From the NCBI GenBank assembly GCA_920105625.2, contig OV050031.1:83957995-84021994 (forward strand): a stretch of DNA of 64,000 bases, written 5' to 3'. This DNA comes from Clusia tigrina. Taxonomy: Eukaryota > Arthropoda > Insecta > Diptera > Clusiidae. This document shows positions 1 to 9,343 of this stretch, piece by piece. The notes under the pieces are model-generated. The model worked only from the letters and a program-made list of their open reading frames with translations, made no database searches and was not told the DNA's origin. The first letter of the stretch is position 1, and each line of letters starts with the position of its first letter. A program made the position numbers and the translations under genes.

Positions 1-144
1 CCGATTGAGACATCGACTGACTCAGATAGGGGTAGATATAGGCATAGAGAAGGCAGCACACCCCCCCAATCGACAGAGGCAGCGACTGAGACGCCTACAG
101 AGACGCTGACAGAGGTTGCGACGGTTGCGACCCCGACTGAGGCA

Positions 145-243
145 GATAGGGGTAGACCCGCCCAATCGACAGCGGCAATGACTGAGACGCCTACAGAGAC
201 GCTGTCAGAGGCTGCGACGCCGACTGAGACGCCGACTGAGGCA
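145..243 (+). repeat. Truncated 99-bp monomer (subtype I) linked to 'gcgacggttgcgac'
   Basis: The normal stretch between 'ggggtaga' and the C-run is missing: the sequence goes from 'ataggggtaga' straight to 'cccgcccaatcgac', a net loss of 23 bp. The deletion lies between two short 'aga' repeats ('gtaga' and 'gcaga'), consistent with slippage or microhomology-mediated loss. The monomer just before always carries an extra 'gcgacggtt' (here ending at 131). I find the pair also at about 2,072, 8,291, 10,198, 26,111, 29,727, 31,072, 33,306, 44,748, 45,586, 48,976, 54,482, 57,637 and 59,312. It is best explained as a single old event copied by later amplification. Confidence 0.9.
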
Positions 244-1449
244 GATAGGGGTAGATATAGGCATAGAGAAGGCAGCAGTCCCCCCAATGGACAGCGGCAG
301 CGACTGAGACGCCTTCAGAGACGCTGACAGAGGCTGCGACGCCGTCTGAGACGCCGACTGAGGCAGATAGGGGCAGATATAGGCATAGAGAAGGCAGCAG
401 ACGCCCCAATCGACAGCGGCAACGACTGAGACGCCTACAGAGACGCTGACAGTGACTGCGACGCCGACTGAGACGCCAACTGAGGCAGATAGGGGTGGAT
501 ATAGGCATGGAGAAGGCAGAAGACCCCCCAATCGACAGCTGCAGCGACTGAGACGCCTACAGAGATGCTGAAAGAGGCTGCGACACCGACTGAGGCAGAT
601 AGGGGTAGATATAGGCATAGAGAAGGTAGCAGATCCCCAATCAACAGCAGCAACGACTGAGACGCCTACAGAGACGCTGACAGAAGCTGCGACGCCGACT
701 GAGACGCCGACTGAGGCAGATAGGGGTAGATATAGGCATAGAGAAGGCGGCAGACGCCCAAATCGACAGCGGCATCGACTGAGACGCCTTCAGAGACGCC
801 TTCAGAGACGCTGACAGAGGCTGCGACGCCGACTGAGACGCCGACTGAGGCAGATAGGGGCAGATATAGGCATAGAGAAGGCAGCAGACCCCCCAATCGA
901 CAGCGGCAACGACTGAGACGCCTACAGAGACGCTGACAGTGACTGCGACGCCGACTGAGACGCCAACTGAGGCAGATAGGGGTGGATATAGGCATGGAGA
1001 AGGCAGAAGACCCCCCAATCGACAGCTGCAGCGACTGAGACGCCTACAGAGATGCTGACAGAGGCTGCGACACCGACTGAGGCAGATAGGGGTAGATATA
1101 GGCATAGAGAAGGTAGCAGATCCCCAATCAACAGCAGCAACGACTGAGACGCCTACAGAGACGCTGACAGAAGCTGCGACGCCGACTGAGACGCCGACTG
1201 AGGCAGATAGGGGTAGATATAGGCATAGAGAAGGCGGCAGACCCCCAAATCGACAGCGGCAGCGACTGAGACGCCTTCAGAGATGCTGACAGAGGTTGCG
1301 ACGCCGACTGAGACGCCGACTGAGGTAGATAGGGGTAGATATAGGCATAGAGAAGGCAGCAGACCCCCCAATCGACAACGGCAGTGACTGAGACGCCTAC
1401 AGAGACGCTGACAGAGGCTGCGACGCCGACTCAGACGCCGACTGAAGCA

Positions 1450-1590
1450 GATAGGGGTAGATATTGGCATGGAGAAGGCAGCGGACCCCCCAATAGGCAG
1501 CGGTCCCTCCAATAGGCACGGGCAGCGACTGAGACGCCTTCAGAGACGCTGACAGAGGCTGTGACGCCGACTGAGACGCCGACTGAGGTA
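1450..1590 (+). repeat. Monomer subtype F, 141 bp, with internal 'caataggca' duplication
   Basis: Marked by 'cgactcagacgccgactgaa' just upstream, 'gtagatattggcatgg', 'ggcagcggacccccc', and a doubled segment 'caataggcagcgg' then 'tccctccaataggcacggg' in place of the single 'aatcgacagcggcag'. The extra 19 bp give 141 bp. Other copies: about 3,629, 5,453, 9,738, 11,808, 14,242, 15,930, 18,195, 19,886, 21,570, 23,837, 25,529, 27,069, 27,331, 29,142, 30,479, 44,032, 48,250, 53,876 and 56,929. Reduced forms with one 'caatagg' lie near 5,823 and 7,740. The subtype is much denser left of 31 kb. Confidence 0.88.
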
Positions 1591-2539
1591 GATAGGGGTA
1601 TATATAGGCATGGAGAAGGCAGCAGACCACCCAATCGACAACGGCAGCGACTGAGACGCCTACAGAGACGCTGACAGACGCTGCGACGCCGACTGAGGCA
1701 GATAGGGGTAGATATAAACATAGAGAAGGCAGCAGATTCCCCAATCGACAGCGGCAGCGACTGAGACGCCTACAGACACGGTGACAGAGGCTGCGACGCC
1801 GACTGAGACGGCGACTGAGGCAGATAGGGGCAGATATAGGCATAGAGAAGGCAGCAGACCCCCCAATCGACAGCGGCAACGACTGAGACGCCTACAGAGA
1901 CGCTGACAGTGACTGCGACGCCGATTGAGACATCGACTGACTCAGATAGGGGTAGATATAGGCATAGAGAAGGCAGCACACCCCCCCAATCGACAGAGGC
2001 AGCGACTGAGACGCCTACAGAGACGCTGACAGAGGTTGCGACGGTTGCGACCCCGACTGAGGCAGATAGGGGTAGACCCGCCCAATCGACAGCGGCAACG
2101 ACTGAGACGCCTACAGAGACGCTGTCAGAGGCTGCGACGCCGACTGAGACGCCGACTGAGGCAGATAGGGGTAGATATAGGCATAGAGAAGGCAGCAGTC
2201 CCCCCAATGGACAGCGGCAGCGACTGAGACGCCTTCAGAGACGCTGACAGAGGCTGCGACGCCGTCTGAGACGCCGACTGAGGCAGATAGGGGCAGATAT
2301 AGGCATAGAGAAGGCAGCAGACCCCCCAATCGACAGCGGCAACGACTGAGACGCCTACAGAGACGCTGACAGTGACTGCGACGCCGACTGAGACGCCAAC
2401 TGAGGCAGATAGGGGTGGATATAGGCATGGAGAAGGCAGAAGACCCCCCAATCGACAGCTGCAGCGACTGAGACGCCTACAGAGATGCTGAAAGAGGCTG
2501 CGACACCGACTGAGGCAGATAGGGGTAGATATAGGCATA

Positions 2540-3222
2540 GAGAAGGTAGCAGATCCCCAATCAACAGCAGCAACGACTGAGACGCCTACAGAGACGCTGA
2601 CAGAGGCTGCGACTGCTGCGACGCCTACTGAGACGCCGAATGAGGCACATAGGGGTATATATAGGCGTAGCGAAGGCAGCAGAACCCCCAATCAACAGAG
2701 GCAGCGACTGAGATGCCAACAGAAACGCTGAGAGAGGCTGCGACGCAGACTGAGTTAGATAGGGGTCGATATAGGCATAGAGATGGCAGCAGACCCCCCA
2801 ATCGACAGCGGCAACGACTGAGACGCCTACAGAGACGCTGACAAAGGCTGCGGCGCCGACCGAGACGCCGACTGAGGCAGATTGGGGTAGATATAGGCAT
2901 ATAGATGGCAGCAGACCCCCCAATCGACAGCGGCAGCGACTGAGACTCCTACAGAAACGCCGACAGAGGCTGCGTCGCCGACTGAGGCAGATAGGTGTAG
3001 ATATAGGCATAGAGAAGGTAGCAGATCCCCCAATCGACAGCAGCAACGACTGAGACGCCTGCAGATACGCTGACAGAGGCTGCGACGCCGACTGAGACGC
3101 CGAATGAAGCAGATAGGGGTAGATATAGGCATAGAGAAGGCAGCAGACCACCCAATCGACAACGGCAGCAACTGAGCCGCCTACAGAGTAGCTGACAGAG
3201 GCTGCGACGCCGACTGAGACGC
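2540..3222. repeat. 0.68-kb module duplicated at 11,030-11,712
   Basis: The two stretches match at an offset of 8,490 bp. Both contain the rare insertion 'gactgctgcgacgcctactg' (at 2,611 and 11,101), a J-type monomer with 'gattggggtagatatagg' and 'catatagatggcag', the unusual 'gagactcctacagaaacgcc', and 'aactgagccgcctacagagtagctg' near the end. They diverge at about 3,223/11,713, where the left copy continues with a full 'gccgactgaggcag' and the right copy jumps to 'gcctacagagacgctgacagc'. A related shortened version lies at about 5,985-6,340. Confidence 0.87.
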
Positions 3223-4083
3223 CGACTGAGGCAGATAGGGGTAGATTTAGGCATAGAGAAGGCAGCAGACCCCCCCAATCGATAGCGGCAGCGACTGAGA
3301 CGCCTACAGACACGGTGACAGAGGCTGCGACGCCGACTGAGGCAGATAGGGGCAGATATAGGCATAGAGAAGGCAGCAGACCCCCAATCGACAGCGGCAG
3401 CGACTGAGACGCCTTCAGAGACGCTGACAGAGGTTGCGACGCCGACTGAGACGCCGACTGAGGTAGATAGGGGTAGATATAGGCATAGAGAAGGCAGCAG
3501 ACCACCCAATCTTCAGCGGCAGCGACTGAGACGCCTACAGAGACGCTGACAGCGGCTGCGACGCCGACTCAGACGCCGACTGAAGCAGATAGGGGTAGAT
3601 ATTGGCATGGAGAAGGCAGCGGACCCCCCAATAGGCAGCGGTCCCTCCAATAGGCACGGGCAGCGACTGAGACGCCTTCAGAGACGCTGACAGAGGCTGT
3701 GACGCCGACTGAGACGCCGATTGAGGTAGATAGGGGTATATATAGACATAGAGAAGGCAGCAGACCCCCCAATCGACAGCGGCAACGACTGAGACGCCTA
3801 CAGAGACGCTGACAGTGACTGCGACGCCGATTGAGACATCGACTGACTCAGATAGGGGCAGATATAGGCATAGAGAAGGCAGCAGACCCCCCAATCGACA
3901 GCGGCAGCGACTGAGACGCCTACAGAGACGCTGACAGAGGCTGCGACGCCGACTGAGACGCCGACTGAGGCAGATAGGGGTATATAAAGGCATAAAGAAG
4001 GCAGCAGACAGCCCCAATCGACAGCGGCAGCGACTGAGACGTCTACAAAGATGCTGACAGAGGCTGCTACGCCGACTGAGGCA

Positions 4084-4205
4084 CATAGGGGTATATATAG
4101 GCATAGAGAAGGCAGCAGAACCCCCAATCAACAGCGGCAGCGACTGAGACGCCAACAGAAACGCTGACAGAGGCTGCGGCGCCGACTGAGACGCCGACTG
4201 AAGCA
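4084..4205 (+). repeat. Monomer subtype G, 122 bp, 'cacatagggg' with TATATATA
   Basis: The box reads 'gcacatagggg' instead of 'gcagatagggg', followed by 'tatatataggcatagag', 'cagaacccccaatcaacag' and 'gacgccaacagaaacgctg' in this copy. Related copies lie near 2,646, 7,470, 11,136, 12,856, 18,512, 24,155 and 28,018, then at many places right of 32.6 kb. The TATATATA string resembles a TATA box, but it sits inside a monomer with no associated gene, so I do not call a promoter. Confidence 0.85.
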
Positions 4206-4609
4206 GATTGGGGTAGATATAGGCATAGAGAAGGCAGCAGACCACCCAATCGACAACGGCAGCGACTGAGACGCCTACAGAGTAGCTGGCAGAACCTGCG
4301 ACGCCGACTGAGACGCCGACTGAGACAGATAGGGGTAGATCTAGGCATAGAGAAGGCAGCAGACCCCCAATCTACAGCGGCAGCGACTGAGACGCCTACA
4401 GACACGATGACAGAGGCTGCGACGCCGACTGAGACGCCGACTGAGGCCGATAGGGGCAGATATAGGCATAGAGAAGGCAGCAGACCCCCAATCGACAGCG
4501 GCAGCGAGTGGGACGCCTACAGAGACGCTGACAGAGGCTGCGACGCCGACTGAGGCAGATAGGGGTTGATAAAGGCATACAGAAGGCAGCAGACAGCCTC
4601 AATCGACAG

Positions 4610-4645
4610 CGGCAGCGACAGCTGCGCATACAAAGATGCTGACAG
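4610..4645 (+). other. Monomer with clustered substitutions 'cgacagctgcgcatac'
   Basis: Where other monomers read 'cgactgagacgcctac', this one reads 'cgacagctgcgcatac': five substitutions inside 13 bases with unchanged length. The result contains the inverted repeat gcagc-gaca-gctgc. It recurs at about 6,670, 13,395, 19,035, 24,678 and 28,547, always in an H-type monomer with 'gttgataaaggcatacag', so it is a single event copied with its module. Confidence 0.85.
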
Positions 4646-7600
4646 AGGCTGCTACGCCGACTGAGACGCCGACTGAGGCAGATAGGGGTAGATATAGGCA
4701 TAGAGAAGGCGGCAGACCCCCAAATCGACAGCGGCAGCGACTGAGACGCCTTCAGAGACGCTTTCAGAAACGCTGACAGAGGCTGCGACGCCGACTGAGA
4801 CGCCGACTGAGGCCGATAGGGGCAGATATAGGCATAGAGAAGGCAGCAGACCCCCCAATCGACAGCGGCAACGACTGAGACGCCTAGAGAGACGCTGACA
4901 GAGGCTGCGACGCCGACTGAGACGCCAACTGAGGCAGATAGGGGTGGATATAGGCATGGAGAAGGCAGAAGACCCCCCAATCGACAGCTGCAGCGACTGA
5001 GACGCCTACAGAGATGCTGACAAAGGCTGCGACACCGACTGAGGCAGATAGGGGTAGATATAGGCATAGAGAAGGTAGCAGATCCCCAATCAACAGCAGC
5101 AACGACTGAGACGCCTACAGAGACGCTGACAGAAGCTGCGACGCCGACTGAGACGCCGACTGAGGCAGATAGGGGTAGATATAGGCATAGAGAAGGCGGC
5201 AGACCCCCAAATCGACAGCGGCAGCGACTGAGACGCCTTCAGAGACGCCTTCAGAGACGCTGACAGAGGTTGCGACGCCGACTGACGTAGATAGGGGTAG
5301 ATATAGGCATAGAGAAGGCAGCAGACCACCCAATCGACAACGGCAGTGACTGAGACGCCTACAGAGACGATGACAGAGGCTGCGACGCCGACTCAGACGC
5401 CGACTGAAGCAGATAGGGGTAGATATTGGCATGGAGAAGGCAGCGGACCCCCCAATAGGCAGCGGTCCCTCCAATAGGCACGGGCAGCGACTGAGACGCC
5501 TTCAGAGACGCTGACAGAGGCTGTGACGCCGACTGAGACGCCGACTGAGGTAGATAGGGGTATATATAGGCATGGAGAAGGCAGCAGACCACCCAATCGA
5601 CAACGGCAGCGACTGAGACGCCTACAGAGACGCTGACAGACGCTGCGACGCCGACTGAGGCAGATAGGGGTAGATATAGACATAGAGAAGGTAGCAGATC
5701 CCCAATCAACAGCAGCAACGACTGAGACGCCTACAGAGACGCTGACAGAAGCTGCGACGCCGACTGAGACGCCGACTGAGGCAGATAGGGGCAGATATAG
5801 GCATAGAGAAGGCAGCAGACCCCCCAATAGGCACGGGCAACGACTGAGACGCCTACAGAGACGCTGACAGTGATTGCGACGCCGACTGAGACGCCAACTG
5901 AGGCAGATAGGGGTGGATATAGGCATGGAGAAGGCAGAAGACCCCCCAATCGACAGCTGCAGCGACTGAGACGCCTACAGAGACGCTGACAAAGGCTGCG
6001 GCGCCGACCGAGACGCCGACTGAGGCAGATTGGGGTAGATATAGGCATATAGATGGCAGCAGACCCCCCAATCGACAGCGGCAGCGACTGAGACTCCTAC
6101 AGAAACGCCGACAGAGGCTGCGTCGCCGACTGAGGCAGATAGGTGTAGATATAGGCATAGAGAAGGTAGCAGATCCCCCAACCGACAGCAGCAACGACTG
6201 AGACGCCTGCAGATACGCTGACAGAGGCTGCGACGCCGACTGAGACGCCGACTGAAGCAGATAGGGGTAGATATAGGCATAGAGAAGGCAGCAGACCACC
6301 CAATCGACAACGGCAGCGACTGAGACGCCTACAGAGTAGCTGGCAGAACCTGCGACGCCGACTGAGACGCCGACTGAGACAGATAGGGGTAGATCTAGGC
6401 ATAGAGAAGGCAGCAGACCCCCCAATCGACAGCGGCAGCGACTGAGACGCCTACAGACACGGTGACAGAGGCTGCGACGCCGACTGAGACGCCGACTGAG
6501 GCCGATAGGGGCAGATATAGGCATAGAGAAGGCAGCAGACCGCCAATCGACAGCGGCAGCGAGTGGGACGCCTACAGAGACGCTGACAGAGGCTGCGACG
6601 CCGACTGAGGCAGATAGGGGTTGATAAAGGCATACAGAAGGCAGCAGACAGCCTCAATCGACAGCGGCAGCGACAGCTGCGCATACAAAGATGCTGACAG
6701 AGGCTGCTACGCCGACTGAGACGCCGACTGAGGCAGATAGGGGTAGATATAGGCATGGAGAAGGCAGAAGACCCCCCAATCGACAGCTGCAGCGACTGAG
6801 ACGCCTACAGAGATGCTGAAAGAGGCTGCGACACCGACTGAGGCAGATAGGGGTAGATATAGGCATAGAGAAGGTAGCAGATCCCCAATCAACAGCAGCA
6901 ACGACTGAGACGCCTACAGAGACGCTGACAGAAGCTGCGACGCCGACTGAGACGCCGACTGACGCAGATAGGGGTAGATATAAGCATAGAGAAGGCGGCA
7001 GATCCCCAAATCGACAGCGGCATCGGCTGAGACGCGTTCAGAGACGCCTTCAGAGACGATGACAGAGGCTGCGACGCCGACTGAGACGCCGACTGAGGCA
7101 GATAGGGGCAGATATAGGCATAGAGAAGGCAGCAGACCCCCCAATCGACAGCGGCAACGACTGAGACGCCTACAGAGACGCTGACAGTGACTGCGACGCC
7201 GACTGAGACGCCAACTGAGGCAGATAGGGGTGGATATAGGAATGGAGAACGCAGAAGACCCCCCAATCGACAGCTGCAGCGACTGAGACGCCTACAGAGA
7301 TGCTGACAGAGGCTGCGACACCGACTGAGGCAGATAGGGGTAGATATAGGCTTAGAGAAGGTAGCAGATCCCCAATCAACAGCAGCAACGACTGAGACGC
7401 CTACAGAGACGCTGACAGAGGCTGCGACTGCTGCGACGCCTACTGAGACGCCGAATGAGGCACATAGGGGTATAGGGGTATAGGCATAGCGAAGGCAGCA
7501 GAACCCCCAATCAACAGAGGCAGCGACTGAGATGCCAACAGAAACGCTTAGAGAGGCTGCGACGCAGACTGAGGTAGATAGGGGTCGATATAGGCATAGA

Positions 7601-8856
7601 GATGGCAGCAGACCCCCCAATCGACAGCGGCAACGACTGAGACGCCTACAGAGACGCTGACAAAGGCTGCGGCGCCGACCGAGACGCCGACTGAGGCAGA
7701 TTGGGGTAGATATTGGCATGGAGAAGGCAGCGGACCCTCCAATAGGCACGGGCAGCGACTGAGACGCCTTCAGAGACGCTGACAGAGGCTGTGACGCCGA
7801 CTGAGGTAGATAGGGGTATATATAGGCATGGAGAAGGCAGCAGACCACCCAATCGACAACGGCAGCGACTGAGACGCCTACAGAGACGCTGACAGACGCT
7901 GCGACGCCGACTGAGGCAGATAGGGGTAGATATAGACATAGAGAAGGCAGCAGATTCCCCAATCGACAGCGGCAGCGACTGAGACGCCTACAGACACGGT
8001 GACAGAGCCTGCGACGCCGACTGAGACGGCGACTGAGGCAGATAGGGGCAGATATAGGCATAGAGAAGGCAGCAGACCCCCCAATCGACAGCGGCAACGA
8101 CTGAGACGCCTACAGAGACGCTGACAGTGACTGCGACGCCGATTGAGACATCGACTGACTCAGATAGGGGTAGATATAGGCATAGAGAAGGCAGCACACC
8201 CCCCCAATCGACAGAGGCAGCGACTGAGACGCCTACAGAGACGCTGACAGAGGTTGCGACGGTTGCGACCCCGACTGAGGCATATAGGGGTAGACCCGCC
8301 CAATCGACAGCGGCAACGACTGAGACGCCTACAGAGACGCTGGCAGAGGCTGCGACGCCGACTGAGACGCCGACTGAGGCAGATAGGGGTAGATATAGGC
8401 ATAGAGAAGGCAGCAGTCCCCCCAATGGACAGCGGCAGCGACTGAGACGCCTTCAGAGACGCTGACAGAGGCTGCGACGCCGTCTGAGACGCCGACTGAG
8501 GCAGATAGGGGCAGATATAGGCATAGAGAAGGCAGCAGACCCCCCAATCGACAGCGGCAACGACTGAGACGCCTACAGAGACGCTGACAGTGACTGCGAC
8601 GCCGACTGAGACGCCAACTGAGGCAGATAGGGGTGGATATAGGCATGGAGAAGGCAGAAGACCCCCCAATCGACAGCTGCAGCGACTGAGACGCCTACAG
8701 AGATGCTGAAAGAGGCTGCGACACCGACTGAGGCAGATAGGGGTGGATATAGGCATAGAGAAGGTAGCAGATCCCCAATCAACAGCAGCAACGACTGAGA
8801 CGCCTACAGAGACGCTGACAGAAGCTGCGACGCCGACTGAGACGCCGACTGAGGCA

Positions 8857-8990
8857 GATAGGGGTAGATATAGGCATAGAGAAGGCGGCAGACCCCCAAA
8901 TCGACAGCGGCATCGACTGAGACGCCTTCAGAGACGCCTTCAGAGACGCTGACAGAGGCTGCGACGCCGACTGAGACGCCGACTGAGGCA
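8857..8990 (+). repeat. Monomer subtype D, 134 bp, with duplicated 'gccttcagagac'
   Basis: Representative of a recurring subtype. Measured from one 'gatagggg' to the next it is 134 bp. Its marks are 'aaggcggcag' instead of 'aaggcagcag', 'cccccaaatcgacag', 'ggcatcgactg', and two tandem copies of the 12-mer gccttcagagac where other monomers have a single 'gcctacagagac'. Versions with one copy (122 bp class) and with three copies (near 32,971-33,011, 35,128-35,160 and 37,151-37,185) also occur, so this 12-mer is an independently expanding sub-repeat. On the minus strand the change from 'ccta' to 'cctt' removes a TAG in one frame and creates a TGA in another. Confidence 0.9.
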
Positions 8991-9112
8991 GATAGGGGCA
9001 GATATAGGCATAGAGAAGGCAGCAGACCCCCCAATCGACAGCGGCAACGACTGAGACGCCTACAGAGACGCTGACAGTGACTGCGACGCCGACTGAGACG
9101 CCAACTGAGGCA
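8991..9112 (+). repeat. Monomer subtype E, 122 bp
   Basis: Marked by 'gataggggcagatatagg' (c where most monomers have t) and 'ggcaacgactg'. The next 'acagtgactgcgacgcc' replaces 'acagaggctgcgacgcc', and it ends in 'gacgccaactgag'. The length from 'gatagggg' to 'gatagggg' is 122 bp, carrying two tandem copies of the 12-mer 'gacgccgactga'. It is the first member of the E-B-C trimer common in the left part of the window, and it lies directly before the PvuII/PstI-bearing subtype B. Confidence 0.9.
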
Positions 9113-9222
9113 GATAGGGGTTGATATAGGCATGGAGAAGGCAGAAGACCCCCCAATCGACAGCTGCAGCGACTGAGACGCCTACAGAGATGCTGACAGA
9201 GGCTGCGACACCGACTGAGGCA
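9113..9222 (+). repeat. Monomer subtype B, 110 bp, with PvuII/PstI motif
   Basis: Marked by 'aggggt[g/t]gatatagg', 'catggagaaggcagaag' and the overlapping palindromes in 'acagctgcagcgactg' (CAGCTG and CTGCAG). It then has 'agagatgctgac' and 'gcgacaccgactgag'. It is 110 bp because only one 'gacgccgactga' 12-mer is present. The same subtype recurs through the window, for example near 536, 2,456, 9,165, 15,355, 26,498 and 36,076. The marker sites would make PvuII or PstI digestion give ladders reflecting the spacing of this subtype. Confidence 0.9.
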
Positions 9223-9343
9223 GATAGGGGTAGATATAGGCATAGAGAAGGTAGCAGATCCCCAATCAACAGCAGCAACGACTGAGACACCTACAGAGAC
9301 GCTGACAGAAGCTGCGACGCCGACTGAGACGCCGACTGAGGCA
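9223..9343 (+). repeat. Monomer subtype C, 121 bp
   Basis: Marked by 'gaaggtagcagatcccc', 'aatcaacagcagcaacgac' and 'acagaagctgcgacgcc'. It always follows subtype B in the E-B-C trimer of the left part. The G-to-A change in 'aatcaacag' relative to 'aatcgacag' is a CpG transition. On the minus strand this monomer carries the TGA that ends many frames with a Cys-rich tail, because 'caacagcagc' read backwards gives TGC TGC TGT TGA. Confidence 0.9.

Larger units (their letters stand above)
1..2590. repeat. 1.92-kb HOR, one copy plus 0.66 kb of the next
   Basis: Positions 1-660 recur at 1,921-2,580 with an exact 1,920-bp offset and only a few substitutions, for example 'ggcaatgac' at about 176 versus 'ggcaacgac', and 'acgccccaat' at about 400 versus 'accccccaat'. 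At about 2,605 the second copy leaves the pattern, switching from 'acagaagctgcgacgcc' to 'acagaggctgcgactgctgc'. The unit holds about 16 monomers, including one truncated 99-bp marker and one F monomer. The region 1,650-2,590 also recurs at about 7,868-8,800 (offset 6,218). Confidence 0.9.
3222..8857. repeat. Mosaic of shared modules, left part
   Basis: This stretch holds only monomers and no gene. The segment at about 3,790-5,390 recurs at about 12,567-14,170 (offset near 8,777), including G, H and the 'gacagctgcgcatac' marker monomer at about 4,617. The segment at about 6,900-7,470 recurs at about 10,575-11,145 (offset 3,675). The segment at 7,868-8,800 is a further copy of 1,650-2,590. Interspersed joins such as 5,821-5,832, where an E-type front runs into 'caataggcacgggcaacg', look like unequal crossovers between F and E monomers. 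Confidence 0.85.

Noticed and set aside
1909..2247. Plus-strand frames encoding Thr/Glu/Pro-rich repeats (about 60-130 codons), for example here and at 8,127, 25,947 and 29,563
   Set aside because: They occur only at particular monomer combinations, start inside a monomer, and stop after two or three monomers. They follow the repeat register, with no sign of a promoter or gene.
4084..4205. TATA-box promoter in 'ggggtatatatagg'
   Set aside because: The string is part of a monomer subtype present dozens of times, with no gene downstream. A simple A/T alternation in the satellite explains it.
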